NCBI GenBank assembly: GCA_900547825.1
Contig: URII01000005.1
Location: 1-64,000 of the forward strand
Origin: an uncultured Porphyromonadaceae bacterium
GTDB lineage: Bacteria; Bacteroidota; Bacteroidia; Bacteroidales; Muribaculaceae
DNA length: 64,000 bases
Direction: 5' to 3'
This document shows, in pieces, positions 34,935 to 42,862 of the stretch (its first letter is position 1; the number at the start of each line of letters is the position of its first letter). A model generated the notes under the pieces. It saw only the letters and a program-made list of their open reading frames with translations, was not told the DNA's origin and searched no databases. Both the position numbers and the translations under genes were made by a program.

Positions 34935-35921
34935 GTGAAAAACTATCTTCCTAAATTTCAGTTGATCATTGCGGCAACAATATTTATTATGGCTTTTCTA
35001 TCTTTCGGATGTAAAAACCAAACCGGAGAAGACGTTGATCATTCCGGGAAATATACCGAAGTTGAGGACAGTATTAAACAGATTATTGATAATGAACCCG
35101 GCAAATTCGGAGTGGCAGTTATAATAAACAACACTGATACGATAGCAATCAATAATACTGCCGATTATCCCATGATGAGTATGTTCAAGCTCCATGAAGC
35201 ATTAGCCGTATGTCATGTCCTTGAACTGAAACATACAGGACTTGACTCAATTATCACGATTAACCGCCACGAACTTGACCCTGACACATGGAGCCCTATG
35301 CTTAAGGATTACAAAGAATCCAGTTTTTCTGTGTCGATAAAGGATCTTCTGAACTATATTCTCGTCGACAGCGACAACAACGCCAGCAATCTGCTGTTTG
35401 ACAGAGTAGTTTCTCCAAAAGAGACTGACGCATATATCCGTTCCATCAAAAATACAGGGAACTTTAAAATTCTGTATAGCGAACACGATATGAAGCGGGA
35501 CATTTCCAAAAGCTATGATAACAGTTGTTCCCCACTATCCTATGCATCATTAGTAAACAAAGTGTTTACCGATAGTGTAATAAATAGCTCTAATCAGGAA
35601 TTTATCAAGAGTGCTATGGGGGAATGCAATACCGGCATGAATCGAATATCTGCTGGACTGCCAAAAGATGGCGGTGTGAATTTCGCACATCGAACCGGCT
35701 CCGGATATATTAATTCACGTGGAGAAATCATAGCTATAAATGATGGTGGTTATGTGCAATTACCATCAGGCACAGGCTATTCAATTGCTGTATTTGTTCG
35801 GGATTTCGGTGGACGTCAGGAAGATGCTGACAAAATAATAGCACGTATATCAGCAGCAGTTTACAACGCTGTAGCCTTATCAGATAATCTTGTAGACCGA
35901 GAAAACCAAGCAACGGATTAA
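34935..35921 (+). CDS. Class A beta-lactamase (serine hydrolase) with RTG in place of KTG
   Basis: 328-aa secreted penicillin-hydrolase-type protein. The hydrophobic N-terminus ends in FGC26, possibly a lipoprotein. Catalytic motifs: S82-M-F-K85 (SxxK), S146-D-N148 (SDN), a candidate general base E183 in the omega-loop region (YSEHDM), and R253-T-G255 where most class A enzymes have KTG. The closest look is to the Bacteroidetes CfxA/CepA/PER-like branch. The start is GTG at 34935. It stands alone directly after the tRNA terminator, and its codons look more AT-rich than its neighbours. It could confer beta-lactam resistance; activity and spectrum cannot be read from sequence. Confidence 0.85.
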   Translation: MKNYLPKFQLIIAATIFIMAFLSFGCKNQTGEDVDHSGKYTEVEDSIKQIIDNEPGKFGVAVIINNTDTIAINNTADYPMMSMFKLHEALAVCHVLELKHTGLDSIITINRHELDPDTWSPMLKDYKESSFSVSIKDLLNYILVDSDNNASNLLFDRVVSPKETDAYIRSIKNTGNFKILYSEHDMKRDISKSYDNSCSPLSYASLVNKVFTDSVINSSNQEFIKSAMGECNTGMNRISAGLPKDGGVNFAHRTGSGYINSRGEIIAINDGGYVQLPSGTGYSIAVFVRDFGGRQEDADKIIARISAAVYNAVALSDNLVDRENQATD

Positions 35922-35949
35922 GCTCAATTCATACTCTCAATCATAGACG

Positions 35950-36066
35950 CTATATCGTCAAGAAATATTGCCGGAGATATGGTGAGTAAATCGCATTACG
36001 GCAAGTATCATATAGAATGCCACCGGTAATGATAGCTAAGGCTGAGTGTCCGTACAGTAAATCCAT
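35950..36066 (-). CDS. Possible 38-residue small ORF or gene remnant
   Basis: In the 186-bp gap between the beta-lactamase and the nrnA-like gene, the minus strand has an ATG-initiated frame of 38 codons (MDLLYGHSALAIITGG at its start) with a mixed hydrophobic composition. No ribosome binding site or family is recognised. It may be chance, or a leftover of a displaced gene. Confidence 0.2.
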   Translation of the reverse strand: MDLLYGHSALAIITGGILYDTCRNAIYSPYLRQYFLTI

Positions 36067-36099
36067 ATCCCAACGAGTGTGCGTATTGTTTTTTTTCGT

Positions 36100-36107
36100 A
36101 AATTTGC
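36100..36107 (+). promoter_or_regulatory. -7 box of the nrnA-glmM operon
   Basis: TAAATTTG directly abuts an ATG at 36108. Because transcription should begin a few bases further on, that ATG would not be in the mRNA; this argues for the next in-frame ATG at 36129. No TTG at -33. Confidence 0.5.
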
Positions 36108-36128
36108 ATGATTAATGACTTCGGTAAA

Positions 36129-37157
36129 ATGAATCACGACTTTCTTGACAGTAAGGATCTATCTGTTCTTAAAAGCCTTGTGGATAATGCGAAACGTATT
36201 GTGCTCACATGTCACGTCGCTCCTGACGGGGACGCCTTGGGTTCTACCCTTGCTTTTTGTCAGGTGCTTAAGGCCATGGGTAAGAATGCCATTGTAGTGT
36301 CGCCCGACCGTCCCCCACGTTCGCTTGCATTTCTGCCGGGTATCAATGATCTGGTGGCAGCATCATGCAACACATATCAGGCACGTGGCCTTATGCGCAA
36401 TGCGGATCTGATAATCTGCCTTGACTTCAATGCTCTGAAGCGGTTAGACTTGCTTTCCGGCCCTGTCACCTCGGCCAAAGCTCCGAAAGTATTGATCGAC
36501 CATCACCTTGATCCGGAGAATTTTGCGGCTGTTACGTTCTCTTTTCCGTCAATGGCGGCCACCTGCCAGTTGCTTTTTCATATACTTGATGCTGAAGGCT
36601 GGCTGGGATATCTTGACCGTGACGGTGCCTCATGTCTGTATACCGGCCTCATGACGGATACCGGAAATTTCAGTTACAATTCCTCCAATCCCGATCTCTA
36701 CCTTATTATAGCGTCATTGCTTGAAAAAGGCATTGAAAAAGATGACTTATACACCAAGGCCTGCAATACATTCTCCGAATCCTGCATGAGGCTCAACGGC
36801 TATGCCCTATGTGAGAAAATGCAGGTGTTCGCTGAACATAAGGCTGCCCTAATTGTGCTCACACGCGAGGATCTGGAGCGTTTCGGTTATATAAAAGGCG
36901 ATACCGAAGGCCTTGTCAACAAACCTCTCGCCATTCCCGGTGTGGAATATTCTGTTTTCATACGCGAGGATGAGTCGATGATAAAGGTGTCAATGCGGAG
37001 TAAGGGCAATTTTCCGGCCAACAAACTGTGTGAGCAATATTTCAACGGTGGAGGCCATAGAAATGCCGCAGGTGGGGAAATGACACTTCCGCTAACCGAT
37101 GTGGTGGATATATTCCTTGGCTCCCTGAATGATAATGATAAATATCTTAACGAATAA
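36129..37157 (+). CDS. DHH/DHHA1 phosphoesterase (NrnA-like oligoribonuclease/pAp phosphatase)
   Basis: About 342-aa cytoplasmic phosphoesterase. DHH motifs: VLTCHVAPDGDALGSTLAF, ADLIICLDFNA, VLIDHHLDPENF and GLMTDTGNFSYNSSNP; the C-terminal DHHA1 domain has the glycine-rich FNGGGHRNAAGGEM. NrnA-type enzymes degrade short RNAs and 3',5'-pAp, and some hydrolyse pApA or pGpG. The start was chosen from promoter position; the longer ORF begins at 36108. First gene of a five-gene operon. Confidence 0.9.
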   Translation: MNHDFLDSKDLSVLKSLVDNAKRIVLTCHVAPDGDALGSTLAFCQVLKAMGKNAIVVSPDRPPRSLAFLPGINDLVAASCNTYQARGLMRNADLIICLDFNALKRLDLLSGPVTSAKAPKVLIDHHLDPENFAAVTFSFPSMAATCQLLFHILDAEGWLGYLDRDGASCLYTGLMTDTGNFSYNSSNPDLYLIIASLLEKGIEKDDLYTKACNTFSESCMRLNGYALCEKMQVFAEHKAALIVLTREDLERFGYIKGDTEGLVNKPLAIPGVEYSVFIREDESMIKVSMRSKGNFPANKLCEQYFNGGGHRNAAGGEMTLPLTDVVDIFLGSLNDNDKYLNE

Positions 37158-37167
37158 ATTCTGAGAA

Positions 37168-37737
37168 ATGAATCTGAAATCCATATTTATTGCAGCGTCA
37201 GCAGCCGTATCATGTATGGCCGTCACAAGCTGTGAGGACGGCAAAAGCTATGCCGAACTGCTGGATACCGAAAACCATTCGGTAAACCGCTTTCTTGCCG
37301 ACCAACGAGTAGAAGCGAAGGTCCCGGCCGACTCGGTATTTGAAGTAGGGCCCGACGCTCCTTATTATCAGCTTGACGATGAAGGCGCCATATTCATGCA
37401 GGTTCTGAATGTGGGTGATCTGCCCAAACCCGAGAAAGGACAATTGGTATATTTCCGGTTCCGGCGCACGGATCTCAACAGCTACCGCACCGGCAAAGAA
37501 ATGATATGGAGCGGCAATGCCGACGACCTCACAATGGGCAACACCAGTTTCCGTTATGATGACTTTTCATTGGCATCAACAGCCCAATGGGGCACCGCGA
37601 TACAGCGTCCGCTGGCATTTCTCGGGCTGAATTCCGAAGTGAATATTGTTATTAAATCGCAATATGGACCTACCGAAGAAATAGCAGGCGTACAGCCTTA
37701 TTTATATAACATCAAATATTATCAAAGCCAAATCTGA
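37168..37737 (+). CDS. DUF4827-type lipoprotein
   Basis: 189-aa secreted lipoprotein with signal peptide and lipobox AVTSC. The body (YAELLDTENHSVNRFLADQRV, then a beta-rich FKBP-like stretch with KGQLVYFRFRR and AFLGLNSEVNIVIKSQYG) fits the Bacteroidales DUF4827 family, which resembles peptidyl-prolyl isomerase folds. A chaperone-like role is inference. It lies 10 bp after the nrnA-like gene and 7 bp before glmM. Confidence 0.78.
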   Translation: MNLKSIFIAASAAVSCMAVTSCEDGKSYAELLDTENHSVNRFLADQRVEAKVPADSVFEVGPDAPYYQLDDEGAIFMQVLNVGDLPKPEKGQLVYFRFRRTDLNSYRTGKEMIWSGNADDLTMGNTSFRYDDFSLASTAQWGTAIQRPLAFLGLNSEVNIVIKSQYGPTEEIAGVQPYLYNIKYYQSQI

Positions 37738-37744
37738 CGAATCA

Positions 37745-39139
37745 ATGTCACTCATAAAATCAATATCCGGAATCAGAGGAACAATAGGCGGGAAACCTGG
37801 TGAAGGGCTCTCCCCCGTCGACATAGTGAAATTTACTGCTGCCTATGCCACACTTATAGGGCGCTCCACTCCGGCGCAGCAGAACCGGACGATAGTGGTG
37901 GGACGCGACGCCCGCGTATCGGGACCTATGGTGGATGCTCTTGTATCGGCTACCCTCACGGCTATGGGATTCGATGTTGTCAATATAGGACTCGCGTCAA
38001 CTCCCACCACCGAGATTGCCGTTACAGAGGAAAAAGCCTGCGGAGGCATTATAATTACGGCCAGCCATAATCCGGCACAATGGAATGCCCTGAAGCTGCT
38101 TAATGCTTCAGGCGAATTTCTGGATGACGCCATGGGCAAAGAAGTGATACGCATAGCCGAATCGGATGAGATTACGTTTGCCCCTGTGGACAAACTCGGT
38201 AAAATATATACTGTAAACAATTACGACAACCGTCACATTGAAAAAGTGCTTTCGCTCGAACTTGTGGACACGGAAGCAATACGTAAAGCGGACTTCACTG
38301 TGGCCGTTGACGCTGTAAATTCAGTGGGCGGCATAGTAGTGCCCGAGCTGCTGAGAAAACTCGGCGTGAAAAACATAGTGGAACTCAACTGCGAACCTAC
38401 CGGACGGTTTGCCCATACCCCGGAGCCGATCCCTGAAAACCTCACGCAGATAGCTTCACTGATGAAGAAGGGCGGTTGCGATGTGGGATTTGTAGTGGAT
38501 CCTGATGTCGACCGTCTTGCCATTGTGATGGAGAACGGCGAGATGTTCGTTGAAGAGTATACCCTTGTAGCCGTGGCCGACTATATACTGAGCCATACCC
38601 CCGGCTCAACAGTATCAAACCTCAGTTCGTCGAGAGCTTTGCGCGATGTTACCCGGAAGCATGGATGCGAATATAATGCTTCGGCCGTTGGCGAAGTAAA
38701 TGTAACCACTCTTATGAAAAAAACTGGTGCAGTGATAGGCGGCGAAGGCAACGGCGGGGTTATATATCCCGAAGCCCACTACGGACGTGATGCGTTTGTA
38801 GGCATAGCCTTGTTCCTTACTCTCCTTGCCAAGAGTGGCAAAAAAGTCAGTGAGCTTAAAGCAGGTTATCCCCCCTACTCCATTGCCAAAAACAAAGTTC
38901 AGCTTACTCCTGAAATTGATGTGGATGCCATACTCGAATCATTGAAGGAGAGATATTCGGGCGAAAATATCACAGATATTGACGGCGTGAAAATAGACTT
39001 TGCCGACTCATGGGTACATCTGCGCAAATCCAACACAGAGCCTATAATCCGTGTTTATTCCGAGGCTGCCACAATGCAGCAGGCCGAGGAGCTTGCCGCT
39101 AAGGTGATGGATGTTATCCGCGAGCTTTCTGCAAAATGA
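37745..39139 (+). CDS. glmM: Phosphoglucosamine mutase
   Basis: 464-aa alpha-D-phosphohexomutase making glucosamine-1-phosphate for peptidoglycan and LPS precursors. The active serine is in ITASHNPAQWNALKLL, the Mg loop is DPDVDRLAI, the sugar loop is GGEGNGGVIYP and the phosphate-binding loop is RKSNTEPIIRVYSEA. Other phosphohexomutases share these motifs, but the size and envelope context favour GlmM. The last 4 bases overlap the next gene. Confidence 0.9.
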   Translation: MSLIKSISGIRGTIGGKPGEGLSPVDIVKFTAAYATLIGRSTPAQQNRTIVVGRDARVSGPMVDALVSATLTAMGFDVVNIGLASTPTTEIAVTEEKACGGIIITASHNPAQWNALKLLNASGEFLDDAMGKEVIRIAESDEITFAPVDKLGKIYTVNNYDNRHIEKVLSLELVDTEAIRKADFTVAVDAVNSVGGIVVPELLRKLGVKNIVELNCEPTGRFAHTPEPIPENLTQIASLMKKGGCDVGFVVDPDVDRLAIVMENGEMFVEEYTLVAVADYILSHTPGSTVSNLSSSRALRDVTRKHGCEYNASAVGEVNVTTLMKKTGAVIGGEGNGGVIYPEAHYGRDAFVGIALFLTLLAKSGKKVSELKAGYPPYSIAKNKVQLTPEIDVDAILESLKERYSGENITDIDGVKIDFADSWVHLRKSNTEPIIRVYSEAATMQQAEELAAKVMDVIRELSAK

Positions 39140-40074
39140 GAGAAGAAATACGTATCCTTGTTATAATGATTGCGGCCGCATGCTGTGCGGCCGCTTTCGC
39201 TATAAAACCATCCGAAGGCTTGGTTAGGATATCAGTAGGAACACTGCGCGAACAACCGGCACAGTCGGCCGAGCTTGCCACACAGGCCCTTATGGGTACT
39301 CCTCTTACAATCCATTCGCGCGACGGAGAATGGCTGGAAGTAAGCATGCCCGACGGTTACCGGGCATGGATAAATGAAAGTGGTGTGCACATCGCTGATT
39401 CGGCAGAAATGAACCGCTGGCGGTCAGCCCATAGAATGATAGTCACTTTGCCACAGCAGATCTATGTAGTGAGCGATACCATTTTACCCGACCCCGCCTG
39501 CCGCATATCCGATCTCGTGACAGGAAATATAGTGGAAAATATTTCGCCATATACCGCAGGTGAATGGATAAATATAAAATTGCCTGACGGCCGTACAGGT
39601 TTTGCGAACCGAATAGCGTTCTCTCCGCTGGAAGATATTGCGGCAAGAACGCCTCAGCCGTCACGTGTGGTGGAGTTTGCCAAAGCTCTTACAGGCACCC
39701 CTTATCTATGGGGAGGAACATCCATAAAAATGATAGATTGCTCGGGATTGATTTCACTCGCATACTTCATGGAGGGACTTATACTGCCACGCAACACTTC
39801 CGCTCAGGCCCGGATAGGAGAAAAAACCGAAAATCCCAAGGAAGGCGATATACTTGTTTTCTTCAATCCTGCTACCGGCAAAGTCAATCATGTGGGAATA
39901 TACATGGCCGACTCAATGTTTATCCACGCATCAGGGCAGGTTAAAGTCAACAGCCTTGATCCGCAGTCGCCTGATTTTTCCGGGAAATTACATACCGGAA
40001 CACGTCATATAACCGGTAACGCGCCCGAGGGTGTAACACGACTCATCGACCACAATGGATATTTCAATAAATGA
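39136..40074 (+). CDS. SH3-domain NlpC/P60 cysteine peptidase
   Basis: 312-aa exported peptidoglycan hydrolase (C40). A short signal-like N-terminus is followed by two SH3-like regions (about 30-90 and 100-160). The catalytic NlpC/P60 domain has the cysteine in MIDCSGLISLAYF, histidine in VNHVGIYM and the third polar residue in FIHASGQV. The family cleaves gamma-D-Glu-diamino acid bonds. It overlaps glmM by 4 bp and the following methyltransferase gene by 20 bp. Confidence 0.9.
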   Translation: MREEIRILVIMIAAACCAAAFAIKPSEGLVRISVGTLREQPAQSAELATQALMGTPLTIHSRDGEWLEVSMPDGYRAWINESGVHIADSAEMNRWRSAHRMIVTLPQQIYVVSDTILPDPACRISDLVTGNIVENISPYTAGEWINIKLPDGRTGFANRIAFSPLEDIAARTPQPSRVVEFAKALTGTPYLWGGTSIKMIDCSGLISLAYFMEGLILPRNTSAQARIGEKTENPKEGDILVFFNPATGKVNHVGIYMADSMFIHASGQVKVNSLDPQSPDFSGKLHTGTRHITGNAPEGVTRLIDHNGYFNK

Positions 40075-41242
40075 GTTTATAAAGCGTCATATCAACGACG
40101 ATCCGGCAAAACTCAGGTTAAAATATCATGGTGACAATGAGGCCATGAATGCTGTGTTACAGCTTGAATGCCGACGGAAAACTTCATCAAAACTGAATAT
40201 GACGCTGCGCTTCGAGGACTTTCTGTTTCCTACAAGCCTTTCGGCCGAACAATGCACATCGGATGATCTTGCCGCTTTTCACGCCTCTCTTATCAACCCG
40301 GGAAGCAATGTAATCGACATGACATGCGGCCTCGGAATAGATACATTCCATATTGCCCGGTGCGGATGTCATGTCACAGCTTTGGAAAAAGAACCTGCCG
40401 TGGCCATGTGTGCAAGGCATAACGCCGAAGTTCTCGGTCTCGAAAGCTATGTCGATATCATAAATGCCGATTCAGTAACCTGGCTTGAGGAGCAATCCGG
40501 CCGCACAGATGTGATATTTATTGATCCGGCAAGGAGAGGCGAAGGTGGCCGGCGGCTTTATAGCCTTTCTGATTGCGCTCCGGATATTCTTGGCATACTT
40601 TCCCTGCTTCGCAGCCGATGCAATAAACTTATAGTGAAAGCATCACCGATGCTTGACATCTCGGCCTTGTCAGAATCGCTGTGTCCTTATCTGAAGGACC
40701 TCTATATTACAGGGTCACAACGTGAGTGCAAGGAACTTGTGGCGGTGATGGACTTCCGCACTGAGATCAAAGAGGATGTGAAAATACATGTGGTTACCGG
40801 CAGCAAAGAAGCATTCTGCTTCACAGCCAAAGAAGAGAAAGATGCTTCAATAATGGAGTCAATGCCGGAACCGGGAGATATAATCCATGAACCATGGGCT
40901 GTGACCATGAAGTCCGGAGCATTCCGTATTCTTGCTTCACGCTATGGCCTGGATTCCATATCCCATGACACCCACCTGTATCATGCCGCAACGGATAATC
41001 CTGAGTTTCCCGGACGAAGATATGCTATCATAGACGTATTGCCGTTTAACAAGCAGGGAATTAAGAAAGCGGTATCAATAACTGAGGGACATGCGGAAGT
41101 GTCGGCCCGGAATTTCGGTATGAAATCAGAACAACTGGCCGAGAGACTACGTATCCGTCAGAGCGGTGAGCTAAGGATATGGGGAGTCCGTGACACCAAG
41201 GCCGACCGATATATCATTGTCGGTCGTAAGAAAGAGGTGTGA
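40055..41242 (+). CDS. Class I SAM-dependent methyltransferase with THUMP-like C-terminus
   Basis: 395-aa predicted RNA or protein methyltransferase. An N-terminal helical region is followed by a Rossmann domain with motif I VIDMTCGLGIDTFHIA, an acidic post-I loop (ALEKEPAVAM) and a DPAR motif (IFIDPARRGEGGRR). The C-terminal domain (about 290-395) resembles the THUMP-like module of this family. Substrate unknown. Last gene of the operon; its 3' end overlaps the convergent HAD gene by 29 bp. Confidence 0.85.
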   Translation: MDISINEFIKRHINDDPAKLRLKYHGDNEAMNAVLQLECRRKTSSKLNMTLRFEDFLFPTSLSAEQCTSDDLAAFHASLINPGSNVIDMTCGLGIDTFHIARCGCHVTALEKEPAVAMCARHNAEVLGLESYVDIINADSVTWLEEQSGRTDVIFIDPARRGEGGRRLYSLSDCAPDILGILSLLRSRCNKLIVKASPMLDISALSESLCPYLKDLYITGSQRECKELVAVMDFRTEIKEDVKIHVVTGSKEAFCFTAKEEKDASIMESMPEPGDIIHEPWAVTMKSGAFRILASRYGLDSISHDTHLYHAATDNPEFPGRRYAIIDVLPFNKQGIKKAVSITEGHAEVSARNFGMKSEQLAERLRIRQSGELRIWGVRDTKADRYIIVGRKKEV

Positions 41243-41966
41243 GTATACGGGGGATATAGCCGAGCGATGATACAACATAATGTCCACGCCCTGACGTGGA
41301 CATAAGGGGCAGCGAACGATCCAACATTATAGCGTTCCATCCCGCACCCATTGCTCCGCAAATATCAGTCTGCCGGTTGTCACCTATCATTAATTGTGAG
41401 CCGGGATCCGTCTCACCTCCCACAGCCATTGCATATTCAAAAATTTTAGGATCAGGCTTTGTAAAGCCTGCATCATCACTGAGCACTACAAAATCGAAAT
41501 AAGGCTCCAGGCCGGCATTGCGGATCTTGCGGTGCTGCACATCGCGGAAACCATTGCTTAGAATTCCGGTTTTAACGCCCGACATTCTTATATAATCCAA
41601 TAATTCCAATGCTCCGTCGATTAAAATTGTGCCTTCCGCCAGCCGGTCAAGATACACCGTGTCAAGGTGTGACGAAAGTTGCCGGGCTATAATATCCGAG
41701 GCTCCACGCTCACACAGCGGCCTGCGGAAACGCTCCATCCTCAATGTCGGCTGGTCAATCTCCCCTTCGGCATACAAACGCCACAATTCATAATTATGGC
41801 ATTCATAAAGGTTTATCCAGTCATTTTCCGACTCGAACAATGAATCGAGATTCTCATCAAGATATAACCGGGCGAGCGCATTACGTGAATTGGCTTTGAA
41901 ATCGATTATAGTATCGTCAAGGTCAATCCATACGGCAGTTATATCATTCCCAAAGAAGTCCAGCAT
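41214..41966 (-). CDS. YjjG-like HAD family hydrolase
   Basis: 250-aa cytosolic phosphatase, likely acting on nucleotides (YjjG type). HAD motifs: I WIDLDDTIIDF (D-x-D), II ILSNGF, III with K in FTKPDPKIFEYAM, and IV MIGDNRQTDICGA. The cap insertion sits between motifs I and II. Its 3' end overlaps the THUMP-like methyltransferase gene tail to tail by 29 bp. Confidence 0.9.
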   Translation of the reverse strand: MLDFFGNDITAVWIDLDDTIIDFKANSRNALARLYLDENLDSLFESENDWINLYECHNYELWRLYAEGEIDQPTLRMERFRRPLCERGASDIIARQLSSHLDTVYLDRLAEGTILIDGALELLDYIRMSGVKTGILSNGFRDVQHRKIRNAGLEPYFDFVVLSDDAGFTKPDPKIFEYAMAVGGETDPGSQLMIGDNRQTDICGAMGAGWNAIMLDRSLPLMSTSGRGHYVVSSLGYIPRILTPLSYDRQ

Positions 41967-42035
41967 ATAAAAGTATCGTCAGTGCATGGGCCATAGGTCA
42001 TTACACTGACGATTTGAATTTAAATTATGGAATTA

Positions 42036-42641
42036 TTATTTCGATGCGCTTACTTTATTGTAACGGGCATTCAGTCCGTCGATCACCTCTTGGGTAATAT
42101 CAAGCGAGGGATTGAAATATACGCCTGCGGCTTTGAACAGAATGGCATCATAGCCTTTCTTGGCGTTATATTCCTTGATAAAGGATTCAAGGGAGTCATT
42201 AAGTTCCACCTGCTGCTGTGAAAGCTCCTGCTGTGTGTTACGCTGAAGGTTGGCTATATAATTTTCGGCGTCACGCTGCATTTTGTTAAGGCGCTGCATG
42301 TCGTCGTTATATTCTTTTTCGCGGCCTGCATAATAGTTGTTGCGCATGTTCTCCTCTATCTTGGAGCCGAAGCGCTGTATTTCAGCCGCCTTGGACTGCT
42401 GTATGCTTTCAAGTTTGCTGAAAGCGCGGAGCGATGATTCCTTGAAATCCTTAGCCAGATTATAGTGGGCGCTTACGGAATCGGCGTCAATGTAGCGAAT
42501 ATTTATAGTAGCCGCAGCTTCTTTTTTCGCAGCGGGTTTTGAGTCATTCTTTACAGTGTCATTGCTTTCGGCAGAAGAACATGCCATGAGCATGGCCGAA
42601 CATGAGAGAGTGATTAATTTAGCGTAAGCTAACGGTTTCAT
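42036..42641 (-). CDS. OmpH/Skp-like lipoprotein
   Basis: 201-aa envelope protein with lipobox LMAC (C21), a low-complexity linker, then the Skp/OmpH pattern: a short beta strand (INIRYIDADSVSAHYNLAKDF), long helical arms (about 60-150, Q/E/N-rich) and a closing strand (GYDAILFKAAGVYFNPSLDITQEVIDGLN). Skp chaperones outer-membrane proteins; the lipid anchor here suggests a membrane-tethered version. Monocistronic, with a -7 box at 42721-42728. Confidence 0.85.
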   Translation of the reverse strand: MKPLAYAKLITLSCSAMLMACSSAESNDTVKNDSKPAAKKEAAATINIRYIDADSVSAHYNLAKDFKESSLRAFSKLESIQQSKAAEIQRFGSKIEENMRNNYYAGREKEYNDDMQRLNKMQRDAENYIANLQRNTQQELSQQQVELNDSLESFIKEYNAKKGYDAILFKAAGVYFNPSLDITQEVIDGLNARYNKVSASK

Positions 42642-42720
42642 TTCGGATTATTAAAAATATTTAGTTTTTAAATCGGACATGAAAGGGCAAAATCGGGTTG
42701 CTATGCCCTAAATTCCACTG

Positions 42721-42728
42721 CAAAGTTA
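42721..42728 (-). promoter_or_regulatory. -7 box of the OmpH-like gene
   Basis: TAACTTTG on the minus strand, 79 bp before the ATG; no clear -33. No match to TAnnTTTG was found facing pepD in the same 221-bp gap. Confidence 0.4.
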
Positions 42729-42862
42729 AGAAAGGTCACGAAATTTTTGGTATGATATAAATATATTTTGTAACTTAGTGTTCCAATTATAGAAATTTTA
42801 ACACTAACCGACGGCCGGCCTCAAACCGTCCGCTATATTAACCTTCTAACAACACATTACTT

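Noticed and set aside
34768..36107. The beta-lactamase region as an island integrated into the tRNA-Gly gene
   Set aside because: No repeat of the tRNA 3' end and no integrase were found downstream; the tRNA has its own terminator, and the gap to the next gene is short.
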